NCBI GenBank assembly: GCA_964497585.1
Contig: CAZCDS010000080.1
Coordinates: forward strand, 1 to 28,617
DNA: 28,617 bases
Source: CAZCDS01 sp964497585
GTDB lineage: Bacteria; Desulfobacterota; Desulfomonilia; Desulfomonilales; Desulfomonilaceae
Direction: 5' to 3'
The notes beneath the pieces are model-generated. The model was not told where the DNA came from. It searched no databases and saw only the letters and a list, made by a program, of their open reading frames with translations. Below are positions 8,808 to 16,293 of the stretch, piece by piece (positions within the stretch are counted from its first letter, which is position 1; every line of letters starts with the position of its first letter). The position numbers and the translations under genes were made by a program.

Positions 8808-9893
8808 TCAGTGTCTCCCTGTACGCAGCCAGTATGGCCGCCGCCATGACACGGGACCCCGCTCCGCGATCGCCGCGAGGTTGTTCTGTACTTCGTACAG
8901 GTGCCGAATCGCGTCCAGGACTCCTTCAAGCCCCTGGAGATAGAAAGACGCGGCCGGCCTTCCGGTCTTGACACTCCGTACAATCGATTCCGCGGCCAAC
9001 ATGCCGCTCTTGAGCGCGGACCCGATCCCCTCGTAGGTGATGGGCAAGATCACGCCGGCCGCGTCCCCGACCAGAAGAACGTTGCCCTGAGCCGGCACAA
9101 ACGCTCCTGAGAGGAGTTGCTCGTGCAGCAACGCGATCGGACAGGCGTCTTTCCATTGGGGTGAGTGTTCGGGCTGAAAGCCGTAGGGTGCAAGCGTTTC
9201 CTTGATCGCTGTTCGCAATTCGCGAATGGCACGGCCCGCGATGAGAAACACCTCATTCTTATGATTGACGTTGAATCGCGGTTGTGCACGGCCTTTGGGA
9301 AAAAACCAGTGAATGAACTCCCTTTCCAGATTCAGCCTCCCTCGGTAGCATTCCCGGATCGGTGCGGAGTATCGGACCTTGAGTTCGGGGAAGATCGATC
9401 TTCTCACCTCGGAAGCGCCCCCGTCCGCTGCAATGACGAACCGTCCCCGGAACTGTTCCGTGTTGTCCTCTCTGCGAGCCGTGACGCGGCAGACGCCTTC
9501 TTCCGACGCAACACAGACCACCTGCGATCCCTCCTGAATCGTTGCTCCACTCTTCCGGGCCCGTTGAAGCAGCCAGTAATCCAGATCCTTTCTCCAGGTG
9601 AGCGGCGTATGCCATTCCAGCTCCAGAGGCTTGGCTCCCGCAACATACAGCCGGTGACCTGTCAGATAAGGCGGGTCGACCAGTACACTGGGGGGGATTT
9701 CACCGAATTCTCTCCGAATAATCCCGTGGGCCCATCCACCCATCACCATGCCCGAGCAGACCTTGTCACGCGGCAGTCTTTTCCTCTCGACCATGAGTGT
9801 GCTCAAACCGCTTTCCGCACACCGCTTAGCAGCCGCGGAGCCGTCAGGCCCCCCGCCTACTACGATGACGTCAAAAGAGCGCGACTGCTTCAT
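8808..9893 (-). CDS. FAD-dependent geranylgeranyl-reductase-like oxidoreductase (FixC/COG0644 type), C-terminus apparently frameshifted
   Basis: Flavoprotein of the family that saturates isoprenoid chains (digeranylgeranylglycerophospholipid or chlorophyll-type reductases) and relatives. The ATG at 9893 begins MKQSRSFDVIVVGGGPDG, an FAD-binding Rossmann strand at the very N-terminus; AGGAG lies 11 bases upstream. Further marks are the conserved PRDKVCSGMVMGG segment (residues 41-53), ADGGASEVRR (156-165) and the second FAD motif LLVGDAAGVILPITYEGIGS (273-292). Two oddities: the usual GGGPAG reads GGGPDG (Asp17), and the last 15 residues (PVSWRRPYWLRTGRH) look out of frame. One extra G near 8857-8860 would give a natural tail ending at 8791. 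The gene follows the amidohydrolase by 139 bases. Substrate unknown. Confidence 0.88.
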   Translation of the reverse strand: MKQSRSFDVIVVGGGPDGSAAAKRCAESGLSTLMVERKRLPRDKVCSGMVMGGWAHGIIRREFGEIPPSVLVDPPYLTGHRLYVAGAKPLELEWHTPLTWRKDLDYWLLQRARKSGATIQEGSQVVCVASEEGVCRVTARREDNTEQFRGRFVIAADGGASEVRRSIFPELKVRYSAPIRECYRGRLNLEREFIHWFFPKGRAQPRFNVNHKNEVFLIAGRAIRELRTAIKETLAPYGFQPEHSPQWKDACPIALLHEQLLSGAFVPAQGNVLLVGDAAGVILPITYEGIGSALKSGMLAAESIVRSVKTGRPAASFYLQGLEGVLDAIRHLYEVQNNLAAIAERGPVSWRRPYWLRTGRH

Positions 9894-10032
9894 AGAAATT
9901 CGGGCTCCTGAGCACTGAGTTTTCGCGGCACCAGTCTGCCGGATTCGAGGCCCGCTGATGCATTTGCTTCCGCTTCGCGCACCGCGGAAGGGCGCGGTAA
10001 TGCCGTGCAAGAATCTCCTCAATTCACCCGGA

Positions 10033-10926
10033 TCACGAAAGGGATAGAAACTCCATCGCGTTTTGGCCGAGGATCCGTGCCAGGGATTCCTCCGATATTC
10101 CCAGTGTAAGGAGTCGTGTGATTTCGCGGTCCCACGCATAGGGAAGGGCCGGGAAATCAGAGCCGTACATAATACGATCCGTCCGCATCGTACTGAGGTT
10201 CGGGACATTATTGAACGGCAGATAATCGGCCAGCACCATCGCGGTGTCAAGCCAGAGATTATCGTAGTGCTCAATCATACGTCTGTACGCTTGGAATTCA
10301 TCAGCTCCCAGGTGGGGCACACATATTTTGAGCCCAGGATAGCCTCTCAATATGCGCTCCACCTTGTCTGCCGAGTACAAAGAATGGGGATCCCGTTCAT
10401 ATGCGTATTCGGGAAGCTTTGGCTCACGTCCCACATGCATGACCAAGGGTTTTCCGTGCTTCGCGCAGATTTCGCAGATCCGGTGCAGCGTTGGGCTGTC
10501 CATCTCAAAGAACTGCACATGACCATGAAGCTTCACCCCCGAAAGCCCCAGCCCGAAAGCCTCCTCAAGTATCTCCGTAGCGCCCGGCTCACCGGGGAAC
10601 ACTGTGGCGAATCCTGTGATCCGAGGATCCAGGTCGCACAGTCGCGCCATATGCTTGTTCAGATCACGTGCCAATCCGGGTCTGTGCGCGTAGCTTAAGG
10701 CCACCACACGGTCTATTTTCCGGGAGAAGAGAAACTCTATCACCTCCGCTGCCTTCATGCGATAACGTATGGGCCAGGCAAATCTGTCAAACCAATGCCA
10801 GATGGCTTCAAAAAACATGTCGGGAAACACGTGAACATGGGCATCCACAACAAAAGGCAGAGAATCGGGGACGGCCTCCCCTTCGGGATCGTTCACCGCG
10901 GATAGCAACAGCTTTCGCTCGGTCAT
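10033..10926 (-). CDS. Amidohydrolase-2 family TIM-barrel metal-dependent hydrolase or decarboxylase
   Basis: Member of the COG2159 group that includes aminocarboxymuconate-semialdehyde decarboxylase-like enzymes; the actual substrate is unknown. The 297-residue protein has the metal motif DAHVHVF (about residues 28-34) after the first strand, SGVKLHGHVQFF, the metal histidine in KPLVMHVGREP, CVPHLGADEF, and the catalytic Asp in MYGSDFPALPYAWD. The end (SLARILGQNAMEFL) is typical of the family. AGGAG lies only 3 bases before the ATG, which is short, but no better start is visible. It is followed on the same strand by the flavoprotein, so they may be co-transcribed; the pairing does not point to a known pathway. 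Confidence 0.9.
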   Translation of the reverse strand: MTERKLLLSAVNDPEGEAVPDSLPFVVDAHVHVFPDMFFEAIWHWFDRFAWPIRYRMKAAEVIEFLFSRKIDRVVALSYAHRPGLARDLNKHMARLCDLDPRITGFATVFPGEPGATEILEEAFGLGLSGVKLHGHVQFFEMDSPTLHRICEICAKHGKPLVMHVGREPKLPEYAYERDPHSLYSADKVERILRGYPGLKICVPHLGADEFQAYRRMIEHYDNLWLDTAMVLADYLPFNNVPNLSTMRTDRIMYGSDFPALPYAWDREITRLLTLGISEESLARILGQNAMEFLSLS

Positions 10927-11080
10927 CGTCTCCTATGCACTCCATCGGTCCTTCCGCTTGGGCGGCCAAAGGGTCATGGTTCGTTCCATCGTAGTGCGCG
11001 TTGAAAACAACACGGTGGTTTGACGCCGTAAGGACAACCTGGAATGGTTGCCCTCCCAGCAGCCCGCACGGAATCAGTGG

Positions 11081-11106
11081 GGCTATCACGCCATGGCGTG
11101 ATAGCC
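11081..11106. repeat. 26-bp perfect palindrome beside the Y1 transposase gene
   Basis: Arms GGCTATCACGCCA and TGGCGTGATAGCC are exact reverse complements with no spacer. With a one-base bulge the pairing extends outward through GTGG and CAC. It lies 34 bases beyond the stop of the minus-strand transposase gene. REP-associated Y1 transposases recognise hairpins of this sort, so it is a likely target or end structure. No second copy was found in the window by eye. Confidence 0.75.
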
Positions 11107-11140
11107 ACAGCCCGACTGCAGGGACCCGTTAGCCTTGATC

Positions 11141-12124
11141 TCAACCCGCGTCCCTCCAGATATTTCTGAGCTCGCGCTCGAGCTTCTTCACACGTTCGGT
11201 CAGTCTCCTGTCAACCTTCAGCGCTCTCTTCACCCGTGTCACTGTGCTGCTGACGCTACTATAGTTGTCCAGACCGAACGCCTCACCGATTCTTGACAGA
11301 GTCTCCCCAGACAGACGCCGACTGAGATAAATAGCCACGTTCCTCGGTTCGTTGGTCATGCCCCTTTGACTCCACAGAAGCTCCAAGGGGTCCGTCTCAT
11401 ATACCGAACAGACCGCGGACCTGATTACGTCCAGTCCCGGCTTCGGCTGCCGCGATTCGGGGAACTCTCGACCGCCTCCGAGGTCCTGAAACTGCTCCTT
11501 TGCCCAGGCGATGAACTCCGGCGATCCCAGCACCGTTGGGGTCTTTGCCCCTGAGAGCAAGCCTGTGAGTTCATCCGAATCCGCTCGGGACATAAAGCGT
11601 CGGTATGTGGTGAGCCGTTTCTTTTTGGCCCTGCCCAGCATCGAGAAGACAGACGCTTTGTCAAGCCAACTTTCCGTGCGTGCCCGGGAGAGGTACCCCT
11701 TGTGACTGCTCCATCGGTATCGGTCGATCCGGTTCACCATTTTCGCCCTGAGCGGGGTGCGATGAATATATCGGACCAGCTTCAGGAGATAGGTTGCCGC
11801 CTCCACCACGAGAGCTTTGTACCGTCCGCGAAAGAGCGATCCGTCACACCGGTGGGACCGATTGAAGCGCTGCGTGTACACGCCATCTACGTGTCTCATG
11901 AACCGAGATAGATTGGCGTCAGGCGTCTGAAGCAGCAGATGATAATGATTCGGCATCAGGCAGTAGGCTGCAATGCGAACATTCCACATGGTGGAAGCCT
12001 CCTGCAACAGCTCGAGAAAACACGCATAATCTGCCTCATTTCGGAAGACGAGCACGCGTCGTCTTCCTCTATTCAACACATAGTACCACGCGTCCGGATA
12101 CTCAAGTCGAAGTGGCCGGGCCAT
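11141..12124 (-). CDS. REP-associated tyrosine (Y1/HUH) transposase with DnaA domain IV-like C-terminus
   Basis: Single-strand DNA transposase of the IS200/TnpA_REP type. The ATG at 12124 is chosen for MARPLRLEYPDAWYYVLNRG, the standard family start, with GGAGAGG just upstream. Of 327 residues, the first 150 or so are the Y1 domain: the HUH motif is MPNHYHLLLQ (His60, His62), the likely nucleophile is Tyr83 in GVYTQRFN, and GSLFRGRYKA follows. Residues about 230-300 contain EPRNVAIYLSRR, LSGETLSRIGEAFG and YSSVSSTVTRVKR, which resemble the helix-turn-helix of DnaA domain IV. The C-terminus is charged and helical. The domains appear intact, so it may be active. A 26-bp palindrome lies just downstream. 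Confidence 0.92.
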   Translation of the reverse strand: MARPLRLEYPDAWYYVLNRGRRRVLVFRNEADYACFLELLQEASTMWNVRIAAYCLMPNHYHLLLQTPDANLSRFMRHVDGVYTQRFNRSHRCDGSLFRGRYKALVVEAATYLLKLVRYIHRTPLRAKMVNRIDRYRWSSHKGYLSRARTESWLDKASVFSMLGRAKKKRLTTYRRFMSRADSDELTGLLSGAKTPTVLGSPEFIAWAKEQFQDLGGGREFPESRQPKPGLDVIRSAVCSVYETDPLELLWSQRGMTNEPRNVAIYLSRRLSGETLSRIGEAFGLDNYSSVSSTVTRVKRALKVDRRLTERVKKLERELRNIWRDAG

Positions 12125-12326
12125 GCACACCTCTCCCTTCTTGACCCGCAGCGTACCACACATTTGAGAATAAGCCAAGAATAGGTTTGACCCCTCTAGG
12201 ACCCTTCTGGATGGCCTTCTTACCCCCTAGCCGGAAACCAAATTCCTTGCACTTCTGCCGGGGAACAAGCTATTCTCTCGTGGCATCAGGGGGCCTCCCC
12301 GCAAACTTTAATCCCGGAGCCTGAAA
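12125..12326. other. Divergent spacer between transposase and potassium-channel genes
   Basis: Both flanking genes start here and read outward. Around 12170-12200 the minus strand reads AGAGGGGTCAAACC followed by TATTCTTGGC. A GGGGTCA(A/G)ACC box ahead of Y1 transposase genes is something I recall from related bacteria, so it may mark the element's other end. No good -35/-10 pair was found for either gene. Confidence 0.35.
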
Positions 12327-13328
12327 TTGGATACGAGAAGAGCGCTTCTGAGGGCACTCATCGCAATAGCTTTCATCCTTGCAGTGGGCACCTTGGGCTA
12401 CCGGACGCTGGAAGGGTGGACCGTCCTGGAGAGCTTGTACATGACCGTCATCACTATCACCACGATCGGGTTCAAGGAGGTTCACGATCTGGGCGCTGTG
12501 GGGGAAGTGTTCACGATCTTCATCATCGTTCTGGGGATGGGGACAACGGCTTTCCTTCTTTTGACGGCAACCAGATTCGTTGTGGAGGGAGAAGTCAGCA
12601 AAATTCTGTCGAGGCGTCGATACATGAAAACCGTGGAAAGACTCAAGGATCATTTCATCATCTGCGGCTATGGACGGATGGGTTCATTCGTCTGCAATCA
12701 GCTCAGAGAGCAGGATATTCCCTTCGTTGTGATCGAGCATCGCCCGGACGTCCAGGACTCCCTTGTCCACGCGGGGTATCTTCTCGTACCCGGGGACGCC
12801 ACTAAGGAAAAGACGCTCATTGCGGCGGGAATCAATAGTGCCCGTGGACTGGTGGCCCTCCTGGATTCTGATGCCGGCAACGTCTATGTTGTTCTGACTG
12901 CGCGTCGCCTGAATCCCGAGCTCGATATCATAGCCAGAGCGGGTGAGCAGGAAGCAGAGGAAAAACTCCAATGGGCCGGCGCCACCAGGGTTATCAGTCC
13001 GTACGCGATAGGAGGCAGGCGCCTGGTTCTCGGGATTCTCAAGCCGAAAGTCATGGGTTTCGTCGAATTGGCTTTGGATTACAAAGAACTGGACATCGAT
13101 CTGGAAGAAGTGGAGATAGCCGAGAGTTCGTCGTACTGTGGACAGCGACTCATGGACACGGGCATCCGCAGGGACCTCAACCTGATCATCGTGTCGATCA
13201 TGAAGCATGACGGGCGAAAGGTCTTTAATCCCGGCCCCGACACAATGATCGAGGCTAAGGATACGCTCATTGCAATGGGGGACAGAAACAGCCTGAAAAC
13301 ACTTGAGAAGAAGGCCGGATCCGCTTGA
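12327..13328 (+). CDS. Two-helix potassium channel subunit with cytoplasmic RCK (TrkA-N/TrkA-C) domain
   Basis: Ligand-gated K+ channel or KefC/MthK-like protein of the inner membrane. It begins with TTG at 12327, with GGAG 7 bases before; no ATG precedes the pore. The 333 residues contain helix M1 (about 8-25), the pore loop with filter TTIGFKEV (45-52), helix M2 (about 58-82), then a Rossmann RCK domain starting HFIICGYGRMGSFVCNQL (about 109-126) with the acidic nucleotide residue in VVIEHRPD, and a TrkA-C domain from about 230 to the end (DTLIAMGDRNSLKTLEKKAG). The filter reads TIGFK instead of TVGYG, so selectivity may differ. Met100, between M2 and RCK, has GAGG upstream and may be an internal start as in MthK. 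Confidence 0.93.
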   Translation: MDTRRALLRALIAIAFILAVGTLGYRTLEGWTVLESLYMTVITITTIGFKEVHDLGAVGEVFTIFIIVLGMGTTAFLLLTATRFVVEGEVSKILSRRRYMKTVERLKDHFIICGYGRMGSFVCNQLREQDIPFVVIEHRPDVQDSLVHAGYLLVPGDATKEKTLIAAGINSARGLVALLDSDAGNVYVVLTARRLNPELDIIARAGEQEAEEKLQWAGATRVISPYAIGGRRLVLGILKPKVMGFVELALDYKELDIDLEEVEIAESSSYCGQRLMDTGIRRDLNLIIVSIMKHDGRKVFNPGPDTMIEAKDTLIAMGDRNSLKTLEKKAGSA

Positions 13329-13795
13329 GTTATCCTGACCAGCGCTCGACGGCCTCTTCGTTCGACATCGGACGAAGGTCAAGATCGCCGGCTCTCGTTT
13401 TTCATTTTGGGTCGGAACCTGCCATTTCCGCCCATATTCTCATGGCGAGGCCCCGTTGCACCCCGCGGTGCCGAAGACGAACAGGTCACGTATCAGCATA
13501 TCGGTCGGCGTGCCATCCGACGGGACGATTCCGGACGATGCTGCGCAGTGGTAGTAGGTTCGCGGGATGGAGTCGGCCCCGAAGGTCGATCTGTAGGTCT
13601 GACTCCTCTCACAACGTTACGCGTACAGCCCCCGGGGTCATCCACTGGACCACAGAGCCAATATCTTGTTCCCTTGGGCATAACCTACTGCTGAAGGCCC
13701 GCCTTTCTGATGGCAGGGCTCATCCGACTCGGGCATTTCCGTCAGGCCGCCACCTGTAGGAGAGCTTCAGGTGACAGGCCGATCTCAAGTCATAG
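13329..13795. other. Intergenic stretch upstream of the liv operon
   Basis: No gene seen. Open frames on both strands give Arg/Pro/Ser-rich translations without motifs. A strong hairpin follows the channel gene at 13356-13377. A weaker inverted repeat, CACCTG/CAGGTG (13751-13756 and 13768-13773), lies nearer the liv operon. Confidence 0.5.
13356..13377 (+). terminator. Hairpin after the potassium-channel gene, possible terminator
   Basis: CTTCGTTCG, loop ACAT, then CGGACGAAG: a 9-bp stem with one G-U pair, 27 bases after the channel stop. No T-run follows directly (a TTTTT lies about 22 bases later), so intrinsic termination is uncertain. mRNA 3'-end protection is the alternative. Confidence 0.35.
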
Positions 13796-13825
13796 TTGAC
13801 GCCGAGGTTGGGGGTGGGATATGCT
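13796..13825 (+). promoter_or_regulatory. Weak candidate promoter for the liv operon
   Basis: TTGACG (13796-13801) and TATGCT (13820-13825) are 18 bases apart. They match consensus at 5 of 6 and 4 of 6 positions. Transcription would begin near 13832, leaving a leader of about 117 bases before the substrate-binding protein gene. Read by eye only. Confidence 0.28.
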
Positions 13826-13948
13826 CGGCAGTCGTCATTTGAGCCAGGTAGCGGACGCAGACGTCCGGGTTCGGATACCGGAGGACACCAAGGGGGACAA
13901 TGCCCCCCGCCGGCGCGTTTGTCGGAAATACCACGGGAGGAGGATGAG

Positions 13949-15127
13949 ATGCGCAAGCTTGCCATATGTTTGGTTTTATTGCTGACAGTGCTATTGGTAT
14001 TTTCACCCCACGGTTGGAGCCGGAGTCGCATTCCGGTAATCAGAATCGGGCTCAACGTTCCCATTACGGGAGATATTCCCAAGGTGGGCGAGGGCTCCAA
14101 ATTCGCTGCCCAGATGTGGTTGGAAGACATCAATAAGGCCGGCGGGTTGGAAGTGGGCGGAAAGAAATATCCCGTCGAGTTGATAATCGAAGACAATGAA
14201 TCCAAGGCCGAATCTGCTGTCAAAGCCAATACCAAGATGATCACCGAAGACGAGGTCATTGCCATCGTAGGGCCCCAGGCTTCCAGCCAGGCAATACCGG
14301 CCGGAGATGTGGCCAACAACTACCAAACCCCCATGATCAGTCCATGGTCCACCAATCCCAACACTACAAAAAATCGGCCTTATGTATTCCGTGGCTGTTT
14401 CCTGGACCCGTTCCAGGGGCTGGTTGTGGCCAATTTCGTCAAGGACAAATTTGGCTACAAAAAAGCCGCGGTCCTGTTCGACGTGGCCAGCGATTACCCG
14501 AAGGGATTGGCTGAAGTCTTCAAGAAGGCATGGGAAAAGAAGAACGGTCCAGGCTCGGTCGTGGCCTATGAAAGCTTCACCACCAAAGACACGGACTTCA
14601 GCTCCCAGTTAACCAAGATCATCAACTCGGGCGCTGAGTTCCTGTTTACGCCCCAGTACTACAACGAAGTGGCCCTGATCGTAAGACAAGCCCATGAACT
14701 GGGATGGAACAAACCCATTGTCGGTAGTGACAGCTGGGGCTCGGCTGAAACCGTGGCACTGTGTGGGAAGGATTGCTACGGCAGCTATTTCAGCACCCAT
14801 TATGCCGCGGCACGGGCCAAAGGGGCAACCAAGGAGTTTATTGATCGATACAAGAAAAAATACGGCTACGTGCCCGATGAAGTGGCCGCATTGACCTGGG
14901 ATTCCCTGCACCTTGTCCAGCAGGCCATTCAGGACGCAGGCAAAATTACCGGCAAAGTCAAGAAGGATCGCAAGGCAGTACGGGATGCCTTGGCGAGGAT
15001 CAAGAACTTTGCAGGAATTACCGGTAACATGACCTTCACTGAAGATGGTGACCCCATTAAATGCGCGGTCATTGTACGCATTAGCGACAAGGGCGAGTAT
15101 GAATTCTATAAATCGGTGTGCCCGTAA
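13949..15127 (+). CDS. livK: LIV-type ABC transporter substrate-binding protein
   Basis: Periplasmic receptor delivering branched-chain amino acids or another small ligand to the permease encoded downstream. The ATG at 13949 follows GGGAGGAGG by a few bases; the longer upstream frame is ignored because the signal peptide starts here (MRKLAICLVLLLTVLLVFS). The mature part is a two-lobe Peripla_BP_6 fold: IRIGLNVPITGDIPKVGEGS, then IAIVGPQASSQAIPAGD (hinge and ligand serines), then VLFDVASDYPKGLAEVF, with the end YEFYKSVCP. At 392 residues it has normal length. First gene of livKHMGF; the hairpin after it at 15163-15185 may favour its higher expression. Ligand specificity cannot be decided and could be an aromatic or amide compound. 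Confidence 0.94.
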   Translation: MRKLAICLVLLLTVLLVFSPHGWSRSRIPVIRIGLNVPITGDIPKVGEGSKFAAQMWLEDINKAGGLEVGGKKYPVELIIEDNESKAESAVKANTKMITEDEVIAIVGPQASSQAIPAGDVANNYQTPMISPWSTNPNTTKNRPYVFRGCFLDPFQGLVVANFVKDKFGYKKAAVLFDVASDYPKGLAEVFKKAWEKKNGPGSVVAYESFTTKDTDFSSQLTKIINSGAEFLFTPQYYNEVALIVRQAHELGWNKPIVGSDSWGSAETVALCGKDCYGSYFSTHYAAARAKGATKEFIDRYKKKYGYVPDEVAALTWDSLHLVQQAIQDAGKITGKVKKDRKAVRDALARIKNFAGITGNMTFTEDGDPIKCAVIVRISDKGEYEFYKSVCP

Positions 15128-15162
15128 AGTCCAGCTAGCAGTCCCCCGGGAATCGAGCGTCA

Positions 15163-15185
15163 TGCCCATCCACCGTGGATGGGCA
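15163..15185 (+). promoter_or_regulatory. Intercistronic hairpin between livK and livH
   Basis: TGCCCATCCAC (15163-15173), one base, then GTGGATGGGCA (15175-15185): an exact 11-base inverted repeat. In RNA the stem would be about 9-10 bp with a 3-base loop. It lies 35 bases after the livK stop and no T-run follows. Such hairpins after binding-protein genes commonly stabilise the upstream mRNA or attenuate read-through, and I infer that role here. Confidence 0.6.
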
Positions 15186-15289
15186 ACGCCCTGGCAACAG
15201 GTTCGGGGGAGCACGAAGTAAGGGCAGGATCCTTCCATGCGGTTGCCATGGGCCCTGCCCTTGTTGTTGTCTGCAACGAGAGCATATCC

Positions 15290-16213
15290 ATGGACTTCTT
15301 CCTGCAAAACGTGGTGAACGCTCTGCAATGGGGCAGTTTCTACGCCCTCATCGCGTTGGGTTATTCCATGGTCTACAGTATCATGATGGTGTTCAACTTT
15401 GCCCACGGCGATGTCTTCATGACCGGTGCTTACATCGGTTTCGGTGTAGCTACACTCCTGCTGGCCCTTGCCGCCACCTTGGGGTTCACTTTGCCGGGAT
15501 GGACGATTCTATCGCTCACCATTGTGATCTCCATGGTGCTGACTTCCTTTCTGGGTGTGTTGGTTGAGCGCGTCGGATATCGGCCGTTGCGCGATGCCCC
15601 CAGAGCCTCTGCCGCGATCACCGGGTTGATGATCGGTATCATCCTGGAAACCGGCAACCTGGCGATTCTGGGTGCGCGACGCCTGAGTTTTCCCGAGCTG
15701 ATCCAATCGACTACGTACGATCTTGGCGGTGTCTTCGTGACCAACAAGAAGATTCTCATTGTGGTGGTCTCGTTGGCACTCATGTATGCATTGCACTGGT
15801 TTATCCAAAAGACCCGCTGGGGCATGGCCATGCGCGCCATGTCCTTTGATTTTGAAATGGTGCCATTGATGGGGGTCTCGCTCAATGTGATTGCGCCCCT
15901 GACCTTTGCCATAGGCTCTGCCTTGGCTGCAGCGGCAGGTATTCTGTATGGCTTGGCCTATCCGGTGCTCGATCCCTATATGGGCGTATTGCTCGGCTGG
16001 AAAGCCTTTGTGGCAGCCATCCTGGGAGGCCGCGGATCTATTCTGGGCGCCGCCCTGGCGGGTTTTCTCCTCGGTTTCATCGAAATCTTCGTGCCTATGA
16101 TCTTTCCTTCGACCTTGCGCGACCTGATCGCTTATTCGATCATTCTGCTCATTTTAACGTTCCGTCCCTATGGCTTTTTCGGTCAGACGCACAGTACCCA
16201 ACTGCGGTTGTAG
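15290..16213 (+). CDS. livH: LIV-type ABC transporter permease (LivH)
   Basis: Inner-membrane permease subunit, pairing with LivM. The start at 15290 (MDFFLQNVVNALQWGSFYAL) is preferred because homologues begin this way and GAGAG lies 7 bases before; the frame is open further upstream through the intercistronic hairpin. The 307 residues match the usual length and form about eight hydrophobic helices. Family marks are ALGYSMVYSIMMVFNFAHGD near the N-terminus, GVLVERVGYRPLRDAPR, AITGLMIGIILETGN, and, near the C-terminus, the EAA-like segment GRGSILGAALAGFLLGFIE and LTFRPYGFFG. Second gene of the operon, 162 bases after livK. Confidence 0.94.
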   Translation: MDFFLQNVVNALQWGSFYALIALGYSMVYSIMMVFNFAHGDVFMTGAYIGFGVATLLLALAATLGFTLPGWTILSLTIVISMVLTSFLGVLVERVGYRPLRDAPRASAAITGLMIGIILETGNLAILGARRLSFPELIQSTTYDLGGVFVTNKKILIVVVSLALMYALHWFIQKTRWGMAMRAMSFDFEMVPLMGVSLNVIAPLTFAIGSALAAAAGILYGLAYPVLDPYMGVLLGWKAFVAAILGGRGSILGAALAGFLLGFIEIFVPMIFPSTLRDLIAYSIILLILTFRPYGFFGQTHSTQLRL

Positions 16214-16293
16214 AGAGGTGGGAACTGAGGCGCTGACAACACACCATGACGTGTCACGGACCCATAACCAGGATAAGCAGGGAAGAGGCCCTC

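Noticed and set aside
9894..10032. Open frame between amidohydrolase and flavoprotein (IEEILARHYRALPRC...)
   Set aside because: It follows two stop codons in the amidohydrolase frame, has no start codon near its ribosome-like GAGGAG, and matches nothing I know.
13325..13759. Open frame directly after the potassium-channel gene
   Set aside because: It starts inside the channel stop region and translates to Ser/Arg/Pro-rich sequence; nothing suggests a real protein.
14609..15406. Minus-strand open frame of 265 codons over livK and livH
   Set aside because: It is antisense to an intact binding-protein gene and crosses the intercistronic hairpin; no recognisable domain.
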